Shown: positions 18,534-27,041 of the stretch, piece by piece | Position numbering within the stretch: position 1 is the stretch's first letter | Layout of the letters: each line of letters starts with the position of its first letter | From: JACDCY01 sp051305945 | GTDB taxonomy: Bacteria; Gemmatimonadota; Gemmatimonadetes; Gemmatimonadales; Gemmatimonadaceae | DNA: 64,000 nt | Assembly (NCBI GenBank): GCA_051305945.1 | Contig: JBPPMH010000171.1 | Span: 25,164 to 89,163 of the forward strand | Reading direction: 5' to 3' | Translations under genes and position numbers: made by a program | Notes under the pieces: generated by a model | What the model saw: only the letters and a program-made list of their open reading frames with translations | Database searches by the model: none | Told to the model about the DNA's origin: nothing

Positions 18534-18893
18534 ATGCCATACGTAGACGGATTTCTTTTGCCGGTCCCCAAAAAGAAGATCGCGGCGTACCGCCAGATGG
18601 CGCGCAAGGCCGGCAAGATCTGGATCGAGCATGGCGCGCTCGAGTTCCGCGAGTGCGCGGGCGACGACCTCCACCCCAAGGGCCCGGTGCCGTTCACGCG
18701 ACTGGTGAAGGCGAAGCCGAGCGAGACGGTATTCTTCTCCTGGATCGTATTTCGCTCGAAGGCCGACCGGAACCGCATCAACAAGAAAGTCATGACCGAT
18801 CCCCGGCTCCAGAAGATGATGGAGCCGGGAGGGGCGCCGTTCGATTTCAAGCGAATGGCGTACGGCGGGTTCAAGGTCGCCGTCGATCTCTGA
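18534..18893 (+). CDS. DUF1428 family protein
   Basis: The protein is 119 aa from the ATG at 18534 with CGGAGGA 3-4 bases upstream. The signature MPYVDGFLLPVPKKKIAAYR opens the protein, and RMAYGGFKVAVDL ends it, both typical of DUF1428 (a dimeric alpha-beta barrel, YbaA-like). Its role is unknown; the fold resembles small antibiotic-monooxygenase-like proteins. The DEAD-box gene follows 13 bases later. Confidence 0.88.
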   Translation: MPYVDGFLLPVPKKKIAAYRQMARKAGKIWIEHGALEFRECAGDDLHPKGPVPFTRLVKAKPSETVFFSWIVFRSKADRNRINKKVMTDPRLQKMMEPGGAPFDFKRMAYGGFKVAVDL

Positions 18894-18906
18894 CAAGACA
18901 ACGCAT

Positions 18907-20472
18907 TTGAACGACTCGAGCGAAGGTTCTACGGGGTTCGACGCGCTCGGCGTCTCCCCCGTGCTGCAACGCACGCTGGAAGCGCTCGGCTACGAGGAGC
19001 CGACGCCGATCCAGCAGATGGCGATCCCGCCGCTGCTCGAGGGACGCGATCTGCTCGGGCAGGCCGCGACCGGCACCGGCAAGACCGCGGCGTTCGCGCT
19101 GCCGCTGCTCCAGCGGCTGGCCGACGAAACCGGCGGCGGCGGACGCTCGGGCGTGCGCGCGCTGGTGCTCGTTCCCACCCGTGAGCTGGCCATCCAGGTG
19201 GCCGAGGCGGTGCACCGCTACGGCCGCGAGATGGGCGTGCAGGTCCTGCCCGTGTACGGCGGACAGGACTTTCAGTCGCAGCTCAAAGTTCTCCGACGGG
19301 GGGTAGACGTCGTGGTCGCGACACCCGGCCGCGCGCTCGATCACATCCGCAGGAACACGCTCGACCTGCGAAACGTGCGCACTCTCGTGCTCGACGAAGC
19401 GGACGAGATGCTGGACATGGGCTTCGCCGAGGATCTCGAGGCAATACTGGCGGCGGTCCCCACGGAGCGGCAGACAGCGCTCTTCTCCGCCACCATCGCC
19501 CCGCGAATCGCGAAGCTCGCGGAGAAGCATCTCCGCGATCCGAAGCGCATCACCATCGGTCGCGAGAAGGTCGCCGCCGGCGAGCTGCCGCGCGTGCGCC
19601 AGCTCGTCTTCATGGTGCAGCGGCGCGACAAGATCACCGCGCTCGGCCGCGTGCTCGACATGGAGAACCCGAAGTCGGCGATCGTGTTCTGCCGGACCCG
19701 CACGGAGGTGGACGAAGTCGCCGAGAAGCTCGCGGGGCACGGCTACTCCGCCGAGCCGCTGCACGGCGGAATGACGCAGGACCAGCGGTCGCGCGTGATG
19801 AAGCGGTTCCGCGAGGGGACGTGCGAGCTGCTGGTCGCCACCGACGTCGCCGCGCGCGGGCTGGACATCGAGCACGTATCGCATGTGGTGAACTTCGACG
19901 TTCCCGCGGCGCCCGACGCTTATGTGCACCGCATCGGCCGCACCGGGCGCGCGGGGCGGGAAGGAACGGCGGTTACGCTGGCCGAGCCGCGCGAGCGGAG
20001 CATGCTGCACAACATCGAGCGGCTCGTCGGGCAGAAGATGAAGGTCGAGCCGGTGCCGACTGTGACGGATCTGCGCGCGCGTCGCGTAGGCCTCGTCAGC
20101 GCCGCGGTGCGGGACGCGGTCATCGCCGGTGACCTGGACGAATACGTGATCGAGCTGGGCTCGCTCGCCGGGGATTACGATCTGATGGACATCGCCGCCG
20201 CGGCCATGAAGGTCACGCACGATTCGCTGCTGGGCCCGATTGACGAGAAGGAGATCGCGCGGGTGGTGCTCGAGCCGCAGCGCGAGCATCCGCCGAAACG
20301 GGACGGCTACAAGAAGACGGCCAAAGGCAAGAAATACGACAAGCCCGATCGCAAGCGTTCGGCCGGGGCGAAGTTCGACAAGAAGTTTGACAAGAAATTC
20401 GACAAGAAGGCCGATAAGAAGAAAGGCTATCCGAAGCGCGATACGAGCCGGCGGGGCCAGAGGCCGAGATGA
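18907..20472 (+). CDS. DEAD-box ATP-dependent RNA helicase with lysine-rich tail
   Basis: The protein is 521 aa with a TTG start at 18907; no ATG or GTG lies between the upstream stop and the conserved Q-motif Phe, so a TTG is needed. All motifs are present: Q motif EEPTPIQQMAIP, I AATGTGKT, Ia PTRELA, II DEADEM, III SAT, V TDVAARGLD, VI HRIGRTGRAGREG. After the two RecA domains comes a region like that of CsdA/DeaD (YDLMDIAAAAMKV), then a basic tail with the repeat KFDKKFDKKFDKK. It probably acts in cold-adaptation, ribosome assembly or mRNA decay. The stop overlaps the next ATG. Confidence 0.93.
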   Translation: MNDSSEGSTGFDALGVSPVLQRTLEALGYEEPTPIQQMAIPPLLEGRDLLGQAATGTGKTAAFALPLLQRLADETGGGGRSGVRALVLVPTRELAIQVAEAVHRYGREMGVQVLPVYGGQDFQSQLKVLRRGVDVVVATPGRALDHIRRNTLDLRNVRTLVLDEADEMLDMGFAEDLEAILAAVPTERQTALFSATIAPRIAKLAEKHLRDPKRITIGREKVAAGELPRVRQLVFMVQRRDKITALGRVLDMENPKSAIVFCRTRTEVDEVAEKLAGHGYSAEPLHGGMTQDQRSRVMKRFREGTCELLVATDVAARGLDIEHVSHVVNFDVPAAPDAYVHRIGRTGRAGREGTAVTLAEPRERSMLHNIERLVGQKMKVEPVPTVTDLRARRVGLVSAAVRDAVIAGDLDEYVIELGSLAGDYDLMDIAAAAMKVTHDSLLGPIDEKEIARVVLEPQREHPPKRDGYKKTAKGKKYDKPDRKRSAGAKFDKKFDKKFDKKADKKKGYPKRDTSRRGQRPR

Positions 20473-21638
20473 GCCGCTTCGTTTTCGCCGTGCTATGCGT
20501 CTGTGTGAGCGCCGCGCCGGTTACGGGGGCTGCGCAACAGGTGGTCGATTCGACCTTTCATCCGACAGTGACAGCGCCTGCCTTCGCTGCCGGATCCGGA
20601 CCGGCGGTTCTGTTCGACGAAGCTCACAACAGCTTTCATTCACTCAGTCGGTCGTTCCGTCCTTTCGCGGAGCTGCTGCGACTCGATGGATACCGGGTAA
20701 CGCCGCTCGAAGCGAAGCTGAGCGCCGCGGCGCTGACGGGCGCGGACATCCTCGTCATCGTGAACGTGCTCGCCGCGGAAAACGTGGGAAACTGGAAACT
20801 CCCCACGCCGTCGGCCTACACTCCTGACGAGATCGAGGCGGTGAGACGGTGGGTGAGCGACGGCGGCTCGCTGCTGCTGGTCGCCGACCACATGCCCTTC
20901 CCCGGCGCGGCGGCGGAGCTGGCGCGGGCGCTCGGCTTCAAGTTCGCGAACAACTTCGCGATCGATACGGCGACGTGGGATCCGCTCGTTTTTCGCAGGA
21001 GTGACGCGACTCTTGGCTCGCATCCGATAACGAACGGCCGCAACGAATCCGAGCGAATCGATTCGGTCGTGACGTTCACCGGCCAGGCATTTCTCGCGGC
21101 CGCTCCAACGATCACTCCGCTGCTTACTCTGCGATCAGGCGTCCTCGCCTTCGAGCCGGCCGTCGCGTGGGAGTTCGACGGCGTGGACGGTATGTCCGCG
21201 TCGGGGATGCTTCAGGGAGCAACGCACGCGCTCGGTAACGGACGCGTGGTAGTGCTCGGCGAAGCCGCGATGCTGACCGCCCAGATCGCCGGCCCAAACC
21301 GGCGGCCCATGGGCATGAATGCTCCCAACGCCCGGCAGAACCAGCAATTCACGCTGAACGTCGTTCACTGGCTGTCGGGCGTTCTTCCGGTCGCGTCCAC
21401 GCCGGCGCGGCAACCTTCAGCGGTAAAACCAAAAACATCGAGCAGACGCCGCGCGCTGATCGGCGCTGCTGTCGGCGCGGCCCTCGGTGCGCTCGCCGGC
21501 GCCGCCGCTCACGGCGACAGTAACGAGGGTGGTCCCGCGGGATTCGGCGATCCACCTGGCAAGGCCGAGAACGTCATGGTCGGGATCGCGTTCGGCGCGA
21601 TCGGCGGCTGGCTCATCGGAAGCTGGCTCGGCAGGTGA
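20469..21638 (+). CDS. Exported DUF4350/GATase-like protein with C-terminal glycine zipper
   Basis: The protein is 389 aa, coupled to the helicase by an ATGA overlap. It has a signal peptide (FVFAVLCVCVSAAPVTGAAQ). The main domain resembles the DUF4350/ThuA-like glutamine-amidotransferase fold: VLFDEAHNSFHS, LTGADILVIVNVLA, YTPDEIEAVRRWVSDGGSLL and VADHMPFPG. The last ~70 residues form a Gly/Ala-rich zipper (ALIGAAVGAALGALAGAAA, then VMVGIAFGAIGGWLIGSWLG) that should insert in or associate with membrane. Function is unknown; related domains occur in gliding or polysaccharide-linked proteins. Confidence 0.7.
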   Translation: MSRFVFAVLCVCVSAAPVTGAAQQVVDSTFHPTVTAPAFAAGSGPAVLFDEAHNSFHSLSRSFRPFAELLRLDGYRVTPLEAKLSAAALTGADILVIVNVLAAENVGNWKLPTPSAYTPDEIEAVRRWVSDGGSLLLVADHMPFPGAAAELARALGFKFANNFAIDTATWDPLVFRRSDATLGSHPITNGRNESERIDSVVTFTGQAFLAAAPTITPLLTLRSGVLAFEPAVAWEFDGVDGMSASGMLQGATHALGNGRVVVLGEAAMLTAQIAGPNRRPMGMNAPNARQNQQFTLNVVHWLSGVLPVASTPARQPSAVKPKTSSRRRALIGAAVGAALGALAGAAAHGDSNEGGPAGFGDPPGKAENVMVGIAFGAIGGWLIGSWLGR

Positions 21639-21652
21639 GCCAGCAAAGCGCG

Positions 21653-23428
21653 CTATTGCTTTGGCCGAATCGAGACGGTGTCGTACGTGACCACGTCTTC
21701 CCTCGCCCACTCCACCGCCGCGTCGGCCTGATCGTCCGTCTGTCCGAGCGAGACCAGCGCGTAGTGTGACATAGCCAGCGCCGTTTCGCGCTCGCCGAGC
21801 ACCGTGCGTCCCACGCCGATCGCGTCGAGGTACTGCTGCTCCGTCGCACTGTGGGTCCGCACGACGGTATCCAGATTCGGATTCAGTCGTCGCGCGATCT
21901 CCAGCACCTGCCGCGACTGATACGCCCCCGGCGCCGCGAGGATCAGCAGCTGCGCGGTCTCCGGCGCGGCGAGCGTGAGAATCGCGGGGCGCGCGGCGTC
22001 GCCCCAGATCGCGCGCACCGCATTCTTGCGCGCCGCCTTCGCCGTCGCGCGATCCGACTCGATCACGACGAAGTGCTTCCCTTGCGCGCGCAGCGTCGCG
22101 GCGATCGTGCGGCCGACGCGGCCGTAGCCCACGATGATGGCGTGGCCGGTCAGTGGCTCCTCGCCCGGCGGGAACGCGATGGACATCTCCGTCGTGCGCT
22201 CCAGCGTCTCGATCATCCGCGGCTTGCCCTTGGTCCAGCGCTCGATTTTCGCCGCGAGCACGAACACGAGCGGGTTCGCCGTGATGGAGAGGATTGCCGC
22301 CGCGAGGATCAAGTCGCGGCCTTCGTTGGAGAGCAGGCCGAGCGTCCCTGCGAGCCCGGCGAGGATGAACGAGAACTCGCCGATCTGCGCGAGGCTCGCG
22401 GCCACCGTCAGCGCGCTCTTGATGCGATACCCGAGCAGCAGCACGAGCGCGACCACGACCAGTGACTTGCCGATCACGACGATGCCGAGCGTGCCGAGCA
22501 CCGCCAGCGGCTCGCGCAGGATGATCCCGGGATCGAACAGCATTCCGACGGACACGAAGAACAGCACCGCGAACGCATCCTGCAGCGGCATGGACTCCGC
22601 GCTGGCCTGGTAGCTGAGATCGGAGCCGTTGATCACCACGCCGGCGAAGAACGCCCCGAGCGCGACCGAGACGCCAAAGAGCACCGCCGATCCCATCGCG
22701 ATCCCCAGCGCCGTCGCGAGCACGGCGAGCGTGAACAGCTCGCGCGAACCGGTGTGCGCCACGCGCTCGAGCAGCCACGGGACGATCCGGCGCCCCGCGA
22801 CGATCATGAGCGCGAAGAACGCGGCGACTTTCCCGAGCGTGATCGCGAGTGTAATCAGCAGTCCACGGTCGCCCGGGTCGCCGACGTAATCGGGCGCGGT
22901 CCCCATGGACGTCGCGAACGCCGGCAGCAACACGAGCACCAGCACCATCACCAGGTCCTCGACCACCAGCCATCCGACCGCGATGCGGCCGTCGAAGCTG
23001 TCGAGCCCGCCCCGCTGCTCGAGCGCGCGCAGCAGCACGACGGTGCTGGCAACCGAGAGCGCGAGCCCGAACACGAGCCCCTCTCCCAGCGGCCACCCCC
23101 ACATGCTCGCGACGGCCGCGCCGAACGCCGTGACGATCGCAATGCGGCCGATCGCGCCGGGAATCGCTATTCGCTTGACGGACAGCAGATCCGCCAGCGA
23201 GAAGTGCAGCCCGACGCCGAACATCAACATGATCACGCCGATCTCGGCGAGCTGCCCGGCGATCTCGATGTCGGCGGTGAATCCCGGGGAGTGCGGGCCG
23301 ACAAGCACGCCCGCGAGCAGGTAGCCGACTATCGGCGGGAGCCCGATGCGCGTGACCGCGAGGCCGAGGACGAAGGCCAGCCCGAGGCCCAAGGTGATGG
23401 TCGCGATCAGGGAGGAATCGGGGAGCAT
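21653..23428 (-). CDS. ybaL: Monovalent cation:proton antiporter of the CPA2 (KefB/YbaL) family with TrkA-N domain
   Basis: The protein is 591 aa. About 12-13 TM helices fill residues 1-385, starting SLIATITLGLGLAFVLGLAV and including GLPPIVGYLLAGVLVGPHSPG and WLVVEDLVMVLVLVLLP. Residues ~415-535 form a Rossmann TrkA-N domain (HAIIVGYGRVGRTIAATLRA with the acidic end of beta 2 in FVVIESD). A C-terminal extension has a conserved-looking Q-Y-L-D-A-I-G-V-G region. The architecture matches E. coli YbaL/KefB-type K+ or Na+/H+ exchangers gated by nucleotide. It is convergent with the preceding gene. Confidence 0.92.
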   Translation of the reverse strand: MLPDSSLIATITLGLGLAFVLGLAVTRIGLPPIVGYLLAGVLVGPHSPGFTADIEIAGQLAEIGVIMLMFGVGLHFSLADLLSVKRIAIPGAIGRIAIVTAFGAAVASMWGWPLGEGLVFGLALSVASTVVLLRALEQRGGLDSFDGRIAVGWLVVEDLVMVLVLVLLPAFATSMGTAPDYVGDPGDRGLLITLAITLGKVAAFFALMIVAGRRIVPWLLERVAHTGSRELFTLAVLATALGIAMGSAVLFGVSVALGAFFAGVVINGSDLSYQASAESMPLQDAFAVLFFVSVGMLFDPGIILREPLAVLGTLGIVVIGKSLVVVALVLLLGYRIKSALTVAASLAQIGEFSFILAGLAGTLGLLSNEGRDLILAAAILSITANPLVFVLAAKIERWTKGKPRMIETLERTTEMSIAFPPGEEPLTGHAIIVGYGRVGRTIAATLRAQGKHFVVIESDRATAKAARKNAVRAIWGDAARPAILTLAAPETAQLLILAAPGAYQSRQVLEIARRLNPNLDTVVRTHSATEQQYLDAIGVGRTVLGERETALAMSHYALVSLGQTDDQADAAVEWAREDVVTYDTVSIRPKQ

Positions 23429-23479
23429 GAAGTAATCTCGCAGGGGCGCTGGCTACGAGCGAGATGCACAAAAAGCCAA

Positions 23480-23574
23480 GTTGGTGAGTTACCAGTTAGC
23501 CAGAGGGCCAGAAGGCCAGCTGATTCCGCACCGACTGGCTCGCTGGCCTGCTGGCCAACTGGCTGCTCACCAAC
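23480..23574. repeat. Imperfect intergenic inverted repeat, GTTGGTGAG type
   Basis: The left arm at 23480-23519 begins GTTGGTGAGTTACCAGTTAG; the right arm at 23543-23574, reverse-complemented, begins GTTGGTGAGCAGCCAGTTGG. The arms share a string of CCAG/GGCCAG words and would fold into a long hairpin. Seventeen bases (23479-23495) recur exactly at 44128-44144 in a similar element. It lies between two minus-strand genes and has no U-tract. Confidence 0.75.
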
Positions 23575-23583
23575 TCGAGCCCG

Positions 23584-24084
23584 TCAGTCGTCCTCCTCCT
23601 CCTCAACCGAAACAACGCTGGCCCCTGAAGCTGAGTACGCCTGCGCCGCCCCGCCCCCGTACACCAGCCCGCCGCCGGAATGCCCGACGCTGTAGCCCAG
23701 GCCGACGAGCCCGATGGTCGCCAGCGTGACGACCACGCGCGCCGCGGCGCCTGTCGACCCACGGATCAGGCCCACGCCCGAGAGCAACAGCACCGCGCCG
23801 GCCGCGTACACGAACTGCTCGCCGGCCTCTTCGTGCTCCTCCACGGCGTTCTCATTCACGAAGCGCTCGACCTTGTCTTCCTCGCTCTCCCCCGTCTGCA
23901 GCGCCACCCAGCCGCTGACGAGCAGCAGCGCCAGCATGCCGATCGTCAAACCCCACGCGACGGGCACGCGCGCCTTGCGGCGAATGGCGATCAGCGCGCC
24001 GAGCGCGAACAGCGGAATCAGGATCGTCAACGCCATCGGCATGTGAACGATCAATGGGTGCAGCGGAGATGGCAGCGAGAACAT
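23584..24084 (-). CDS. DUF2231-like small membrane protein
   Basis: The protein is 166 aa. The start at 24084 has GGGAGC upstream and gives the family-typical opening FSLPSPLHPLIVHMPMAL; a longer frame to 24162 adds an untypical leader. Four TM helices are visible. Between helices 2 and 3 is an acidic loop (TGESEEDKVERFVNENAVEE, then HEEAGE) with His and Glu residues, which in this family is associated with heme or metal handling. The C-terminus is a run of acidic residues (VEEEEDD). Function is unknown; DUF2231 members often accompany cytochromes, but none is here. Confidence 0.8.
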   Translation of the reverse strand: MFSLPSPLHPLIVHMPMALTILIPLFALGALIAIRRKARVPVAWGLTIGMLALLLVSGWVALQTGESEEDKVERFVNENAVEEHEEAGEQFVYAAGAVLLLSGVGLIRGSTGAAARVVVTLATIGLVGLGYSVGHSGGGLVYGGGAAQAYSASGASVVSVEEEEDD

Positions 24085-24213
24085 TATTGCTCCCGTATAT
24101 GGGGGTGTGACTTCCTGCTTGCGGCAATCTCCGCGAATTCCCGACAGCGGCATATCCGGCATTTGACTTGATTTGACGGGACAACTGTCGCGGCAAGCGC
24201 CGCGGGAGCCCTA

Positions 24214-24876
24214 ATGAAGGATTCGAGCGGTCAGGGAGTCGAACGGGACGATGTCGCTCCCGAATCAGCGTTCCGCGGGCCGCTGCCGCCCGTGCTCGCT
24301 TTCTTCCTCGTGTTCGTCGTGGTGGGCGGGACGATCGACCTCATCATGGACCGGCCGACGACGATCTGGTCCTGGCACGTCGCGTTCGAGGCGGCGATGG
24401 TGCTCGTCAGCCTGTCCTTCGCCATCGTGCTCTTCGTCGGTTGGCGGCGCACCGCCGGGGCGCTTCGCCGGACCCACGCAACACTCGCCGCGACCGACCT
24501 CGCTCTCGCGCGACGGGAGGCGGAGCGTGACCGCTGGCGCAGGACCGCCGAAGAAGCGCTCGCGGGATTCTCCCGGGCGATAGACCGGCAGTTCGACGAA
24601 TGGCAGCTCTCCCGCGCCGAGCGCGAGGTGGCGCTGCTCATCCTGAAGGGCGAGGGGCACAAGCAGGCTGCCGCGAAGCTTGGCCGATCCGAGCGCACAG
24701 TCCGCCAGCACGCGGTCGAGGTTTATCGCAAGGCAGGACTACAGGGCCGGGCGGAGCTGGCAGCTTTCTTTCTGAATGATCTGATGCTCCCCGTTGGCGG
24801 TTCCGAGCGAGGTGCAGGGGAATCCTTCAGCTTCTTCGGAGCCACTGCGGAAACCACCAGTTTGCCTTCCCCATAA
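24214..24876 (+). CDS. Membrane-anchored LuxR-type transcriptional regulator
   Basis: The protein is 220 aa with GGGAG before the ATG. Two TM helices (VLAFFLVFVVVGGTIDLIM and AFEAAMVLVSLSFAIVLFVG) are followed by a coiled segment at ~80-115 and then a LuxR/GerE HTH: LSRAEREVALLILKGEGHKQ, then AAAKLGRSERTVRQHAVEVY and RKAGLQGRAELAAFFLNDL. There is no receiver domain, so the signal probably enters through the membrane part. The last ~17 codons overlap the end of the convergent MMPL gene. Confidence 0.82.
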   Translation: MKDSSGQGVERDDVAPESAFRGPLPPVLAFFLVFVVVGGTIDLIMDRPTTIWSWHVAFEAAMVLVSLSFAIVLFVGWRRTAGALRRTHATLAATDLALARREAERDRWRRTAEEALAGFSRAIDRQFDEWQLSRAEREVALLILKGEGHKQAAAKLGRSERTVRQHAVEVYRKAGLQGRAELAAFFLNDLMLPVGGSERGAGESFSFFGATAETTSLPSP

Positions 24877-26959
24877 GTCCCATCAAAATCGGCACAAGCA
24901 CGACCCGGATCAGTGTCGCGTCCAAAGCGACCGCGAATGCCAGCCCCAACCCGAATTCGCGCGTCGCTGTCAGCCGGGTGAACCCGAACGACCCGAACAG
25001 CACGACCATGATGAGCGCCGCGCTCGTGATCAGTCCGCCGGTCTGCGACAGCCCGGCGATCACCGACCCGCGGTTGTCGCCCGTGCGATCGTACTCCTCC
25101 CTGATCCGGCCGAGCAAAAAAACCTCGTAGTCCATGGACAGACCGAACAGGATCGTGAACAGCATCAGCACGATGAACGAGTTGAGCCCGCCCGGCGGCA
25201 CGAGGTTGATCAGCTCCGCGCCGACGCCGTCCTGAAAGACGTACACCAGAAAGCCGTACGCCGCGAGCACCGACAGCAGGTTCATCGCGATCGCCTTGAG
25301 CGGAACGAGCACCGAGCGAAACGCGATCATGAGCACGATGAAGCTGATCGCCAGCACCAGCGGCACGACGCGCTTGAGGCTGCCGAACAGCTCGGCGTCG
25401 AAGTCGATCACGGCCGCGGTCATGCCGCCCACGCGGACGTCGAGCCCCGCCGCCCGCGCCTCCGTCCACGGCGCCGCGCGCAGCTCGCGCACCAGATCCA
25501 TGGCTTCACTCGACTCGGGCGCGGCGCGCGGAACGAGCAGAACCAGCGCCGAACTCGAATCACTGCCGACGCCCGCGAGCGTCGCGAGCTGGACCCGCGG
25601 ATCCGCGACGAGGCGAGTCAGCGTCACGGCGATCGCTCTTCCCTTCTCCGGAGGAAGCACGCTTCCGCCGGACCTGTCCTCGACGAGCACCGCGACCGGC
25701 GCCATCCAGCCCGGCGCGAAGTTTCGCTCGAGCAGCTCGTAACCCTGGCGTGCTTCCATTTCAACGGAGAGGTCGCTCGCCCCCATGTTCCATGCGCGGA
25801 GCCGGAGCGTCGGCGCGATGAAGATCCCGAGGATCACCACCGCGGGAATGAGATACCGCCACGGATGCGTCATCGCCTGCTTCGCCCACCGTCCCCAACG
25901 CGAATCCGCGACGCTGGTCTTCGGCTTTGGGTGCCTGGGCCAGTTCACTTTCTCGCCGAGCAGGAGCAGCAGCGCAGGCAGCAGCGTGACGGTCATCAGC
26001 ACCGACATGAGCACGACCGTGACGCCGCCAAGCGCGAGCGTGTGCAGGAAGCCGATGCGCACGACAAACAGCGCGAGAAAGCCGGTGCATACCGCGAGTC
26101 CCGAGACCAGCACCACGTGTCCCGCGCGCAGTGTCGCGACTTCCACCGCCTCCCGCACCGATGCGCCCTTCGCGAGTTCCTCCCGCCAGCGGCTGACGAG
26201 CAACAGCGCGTAATCCACGGCGGCGCCGTGCCCCCCCCTAGTCACCGCGTTCGGCGCGAACACGCTCACCGGCATCGCCCGCGACAGCAGGAACAGCGTC
26301 GCAAGCGCGATCACGCTCGTCCCCAGCGCGATGGCGAGCGGCAGCCCCGCGGCCAGCGGCGCGCCGAACACGACCAATAGCACGATCAGCACGAGCGGAA
26401 TCCCGATTTTCTCCGCGCGAATCAGGTCGTCCGCCGAGTTGACGTCGAGATCATGAAACAGCGGGATCATCCCCGTCAGCTTCACCTCCCACTCGGCGCT
26501 CAGCGCGGCGCCAGCGGCTGCCTCGCGAATCCGGCCGACCGTCCTCTCCGCGTCGAAGAACGTCGCGGCCCGTGGCGTCACGAGCAGAAGCGCGGAGCGC
26601 CCGTCGCGGCCGAGCAGCGTGCTGTCGCGCGTGTTCCAGAAGTGCCGCACTCCGCTCACACCGGCCGAGTCGATGAGAGCGCGCGCGACCGTCTTCGCCG
26701 CCGCACCGAACGCGGGATCGGTGACGGGCGTGGACTCGGCGGTGAGCACCGCCGGAAATACGAACGCAGAGCCTTCACCGAACGCGGCGTTGATGTCGCG
26801 CGAGACGAGCTCCGACGGACTGCCGGTCACCTCTGAGGCGCTGCCGCCGAGCGCGCCGCCGAGCCGGAGCGCGAAGGGTGCGGCCGCGGCCAGCAGGAGG
26901 AGCCACAATCCGACGACGGTTTTGGGCCTGCTCAGGACCAACTGAATGAAGGATCGCAC
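24827..26959 (-). CDS. MMPL/RND superfamily exporter
   Basis: With a GTG start at 26959 the protein is 710 aa. An ATG at 27043 is also open, but it would overlap the divergent MFS start (both use the CATG at 27041-27044), leaving no promoter space. Eleven to twelve TM helices are arranged as two RND halves. Each half has the MMPL motif: DYALLLVSRWREELAKGASV in the first and GLSMDYEVFLLGRIREEYDR in the second; two extracytoplasmic domains follow TM1 and TM7. The substrate may be a lipid, pigment or drug. The C-terminal end overlaps the LuxR-type regulator by 50 bases. Confidence 0.88.
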   Translation of the reverse strand: MRSFIQLVLSRPKTVVGLWLLLLAAAAPFALRLGGALGGSASEVTGSPSELVSRDINAAFGEGSAFVFPAVLTAESTPVTDPAFGAAAKTVARALIDSAGVSGVRHFWNTRDSTLLGRDGRSALLLVTPRAATFFDAERTVGRIREAAAGAALSAEWEVKLTGMIPLFHDLDVNSADDLIRAEKIGIPLVLIVLLVVFGAPLAAGLPLAIALGTSVIALATLFLLSRAMPVSVFAPNAVTRGGHGAAVDYALLLVSRWREELAKGASVREAVEVATLRAGHVVLVSGLAVCTGFLALFVVRIGFLHTLALGGVTVVLMSVLMTVTLLPALLLLLGEKVNWPRHPKPKTSVADSRWGRWAKQAMTHPWRYLIPAVVILGIFIAPTLRLRAWNMGASDLSVEMEARQGYELLERNFAPGWMAPVAVLVEDRSGGSVLPPEKGRAIAVTLTRLVADPRVQLATLAGVGSDSSSALVLLVPRAAPESSEAMDLVRELRAAPWTEARAAGLDVRVGGMTAAVIDFDAELFGSLKRVVPLVLAISFIVLMIAFRSVLVPLKAIAMNLLSVLAAYGFLVYVFQDGVGAELINLVPPGGLNSFIVLMLFTILFGLSMDYEVFLLGRIREEYDRTGDNRGSVIAGLSQTGGLITSAALIMVVLFGSFGFTRLTATREFGLGLAFAVALDATLIRVVLVPILMGLMGKANWWFPQWLRRS

Positions 26960-27041
26960 AGCCTGACGATACCAGCCGGCGAGGGTCTGCGGCTCTGCGT
27001 CAAATGACGTAGCCCTTCCCGCCCCCAGTATTTTCAGCCCC

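Noticed and set aside
18871..20289. A 472-codon antisense frame through the DEAD-box helicase
   Set aside because: Long antisense frames are common in GC-rich coding DNA. The sequence is His/Arg-rich with no domain, while the sense frame has every helicase motif.
21417..23471. A 684-codon minus-strand open frame overlapping the YbaL gene
   Set aside because: It is an Arg-rich out-of-frame reading of the high-GC antiporter gene with no recognisable domain; the 591-aa frame at 21653-23428 has all the family motifs.
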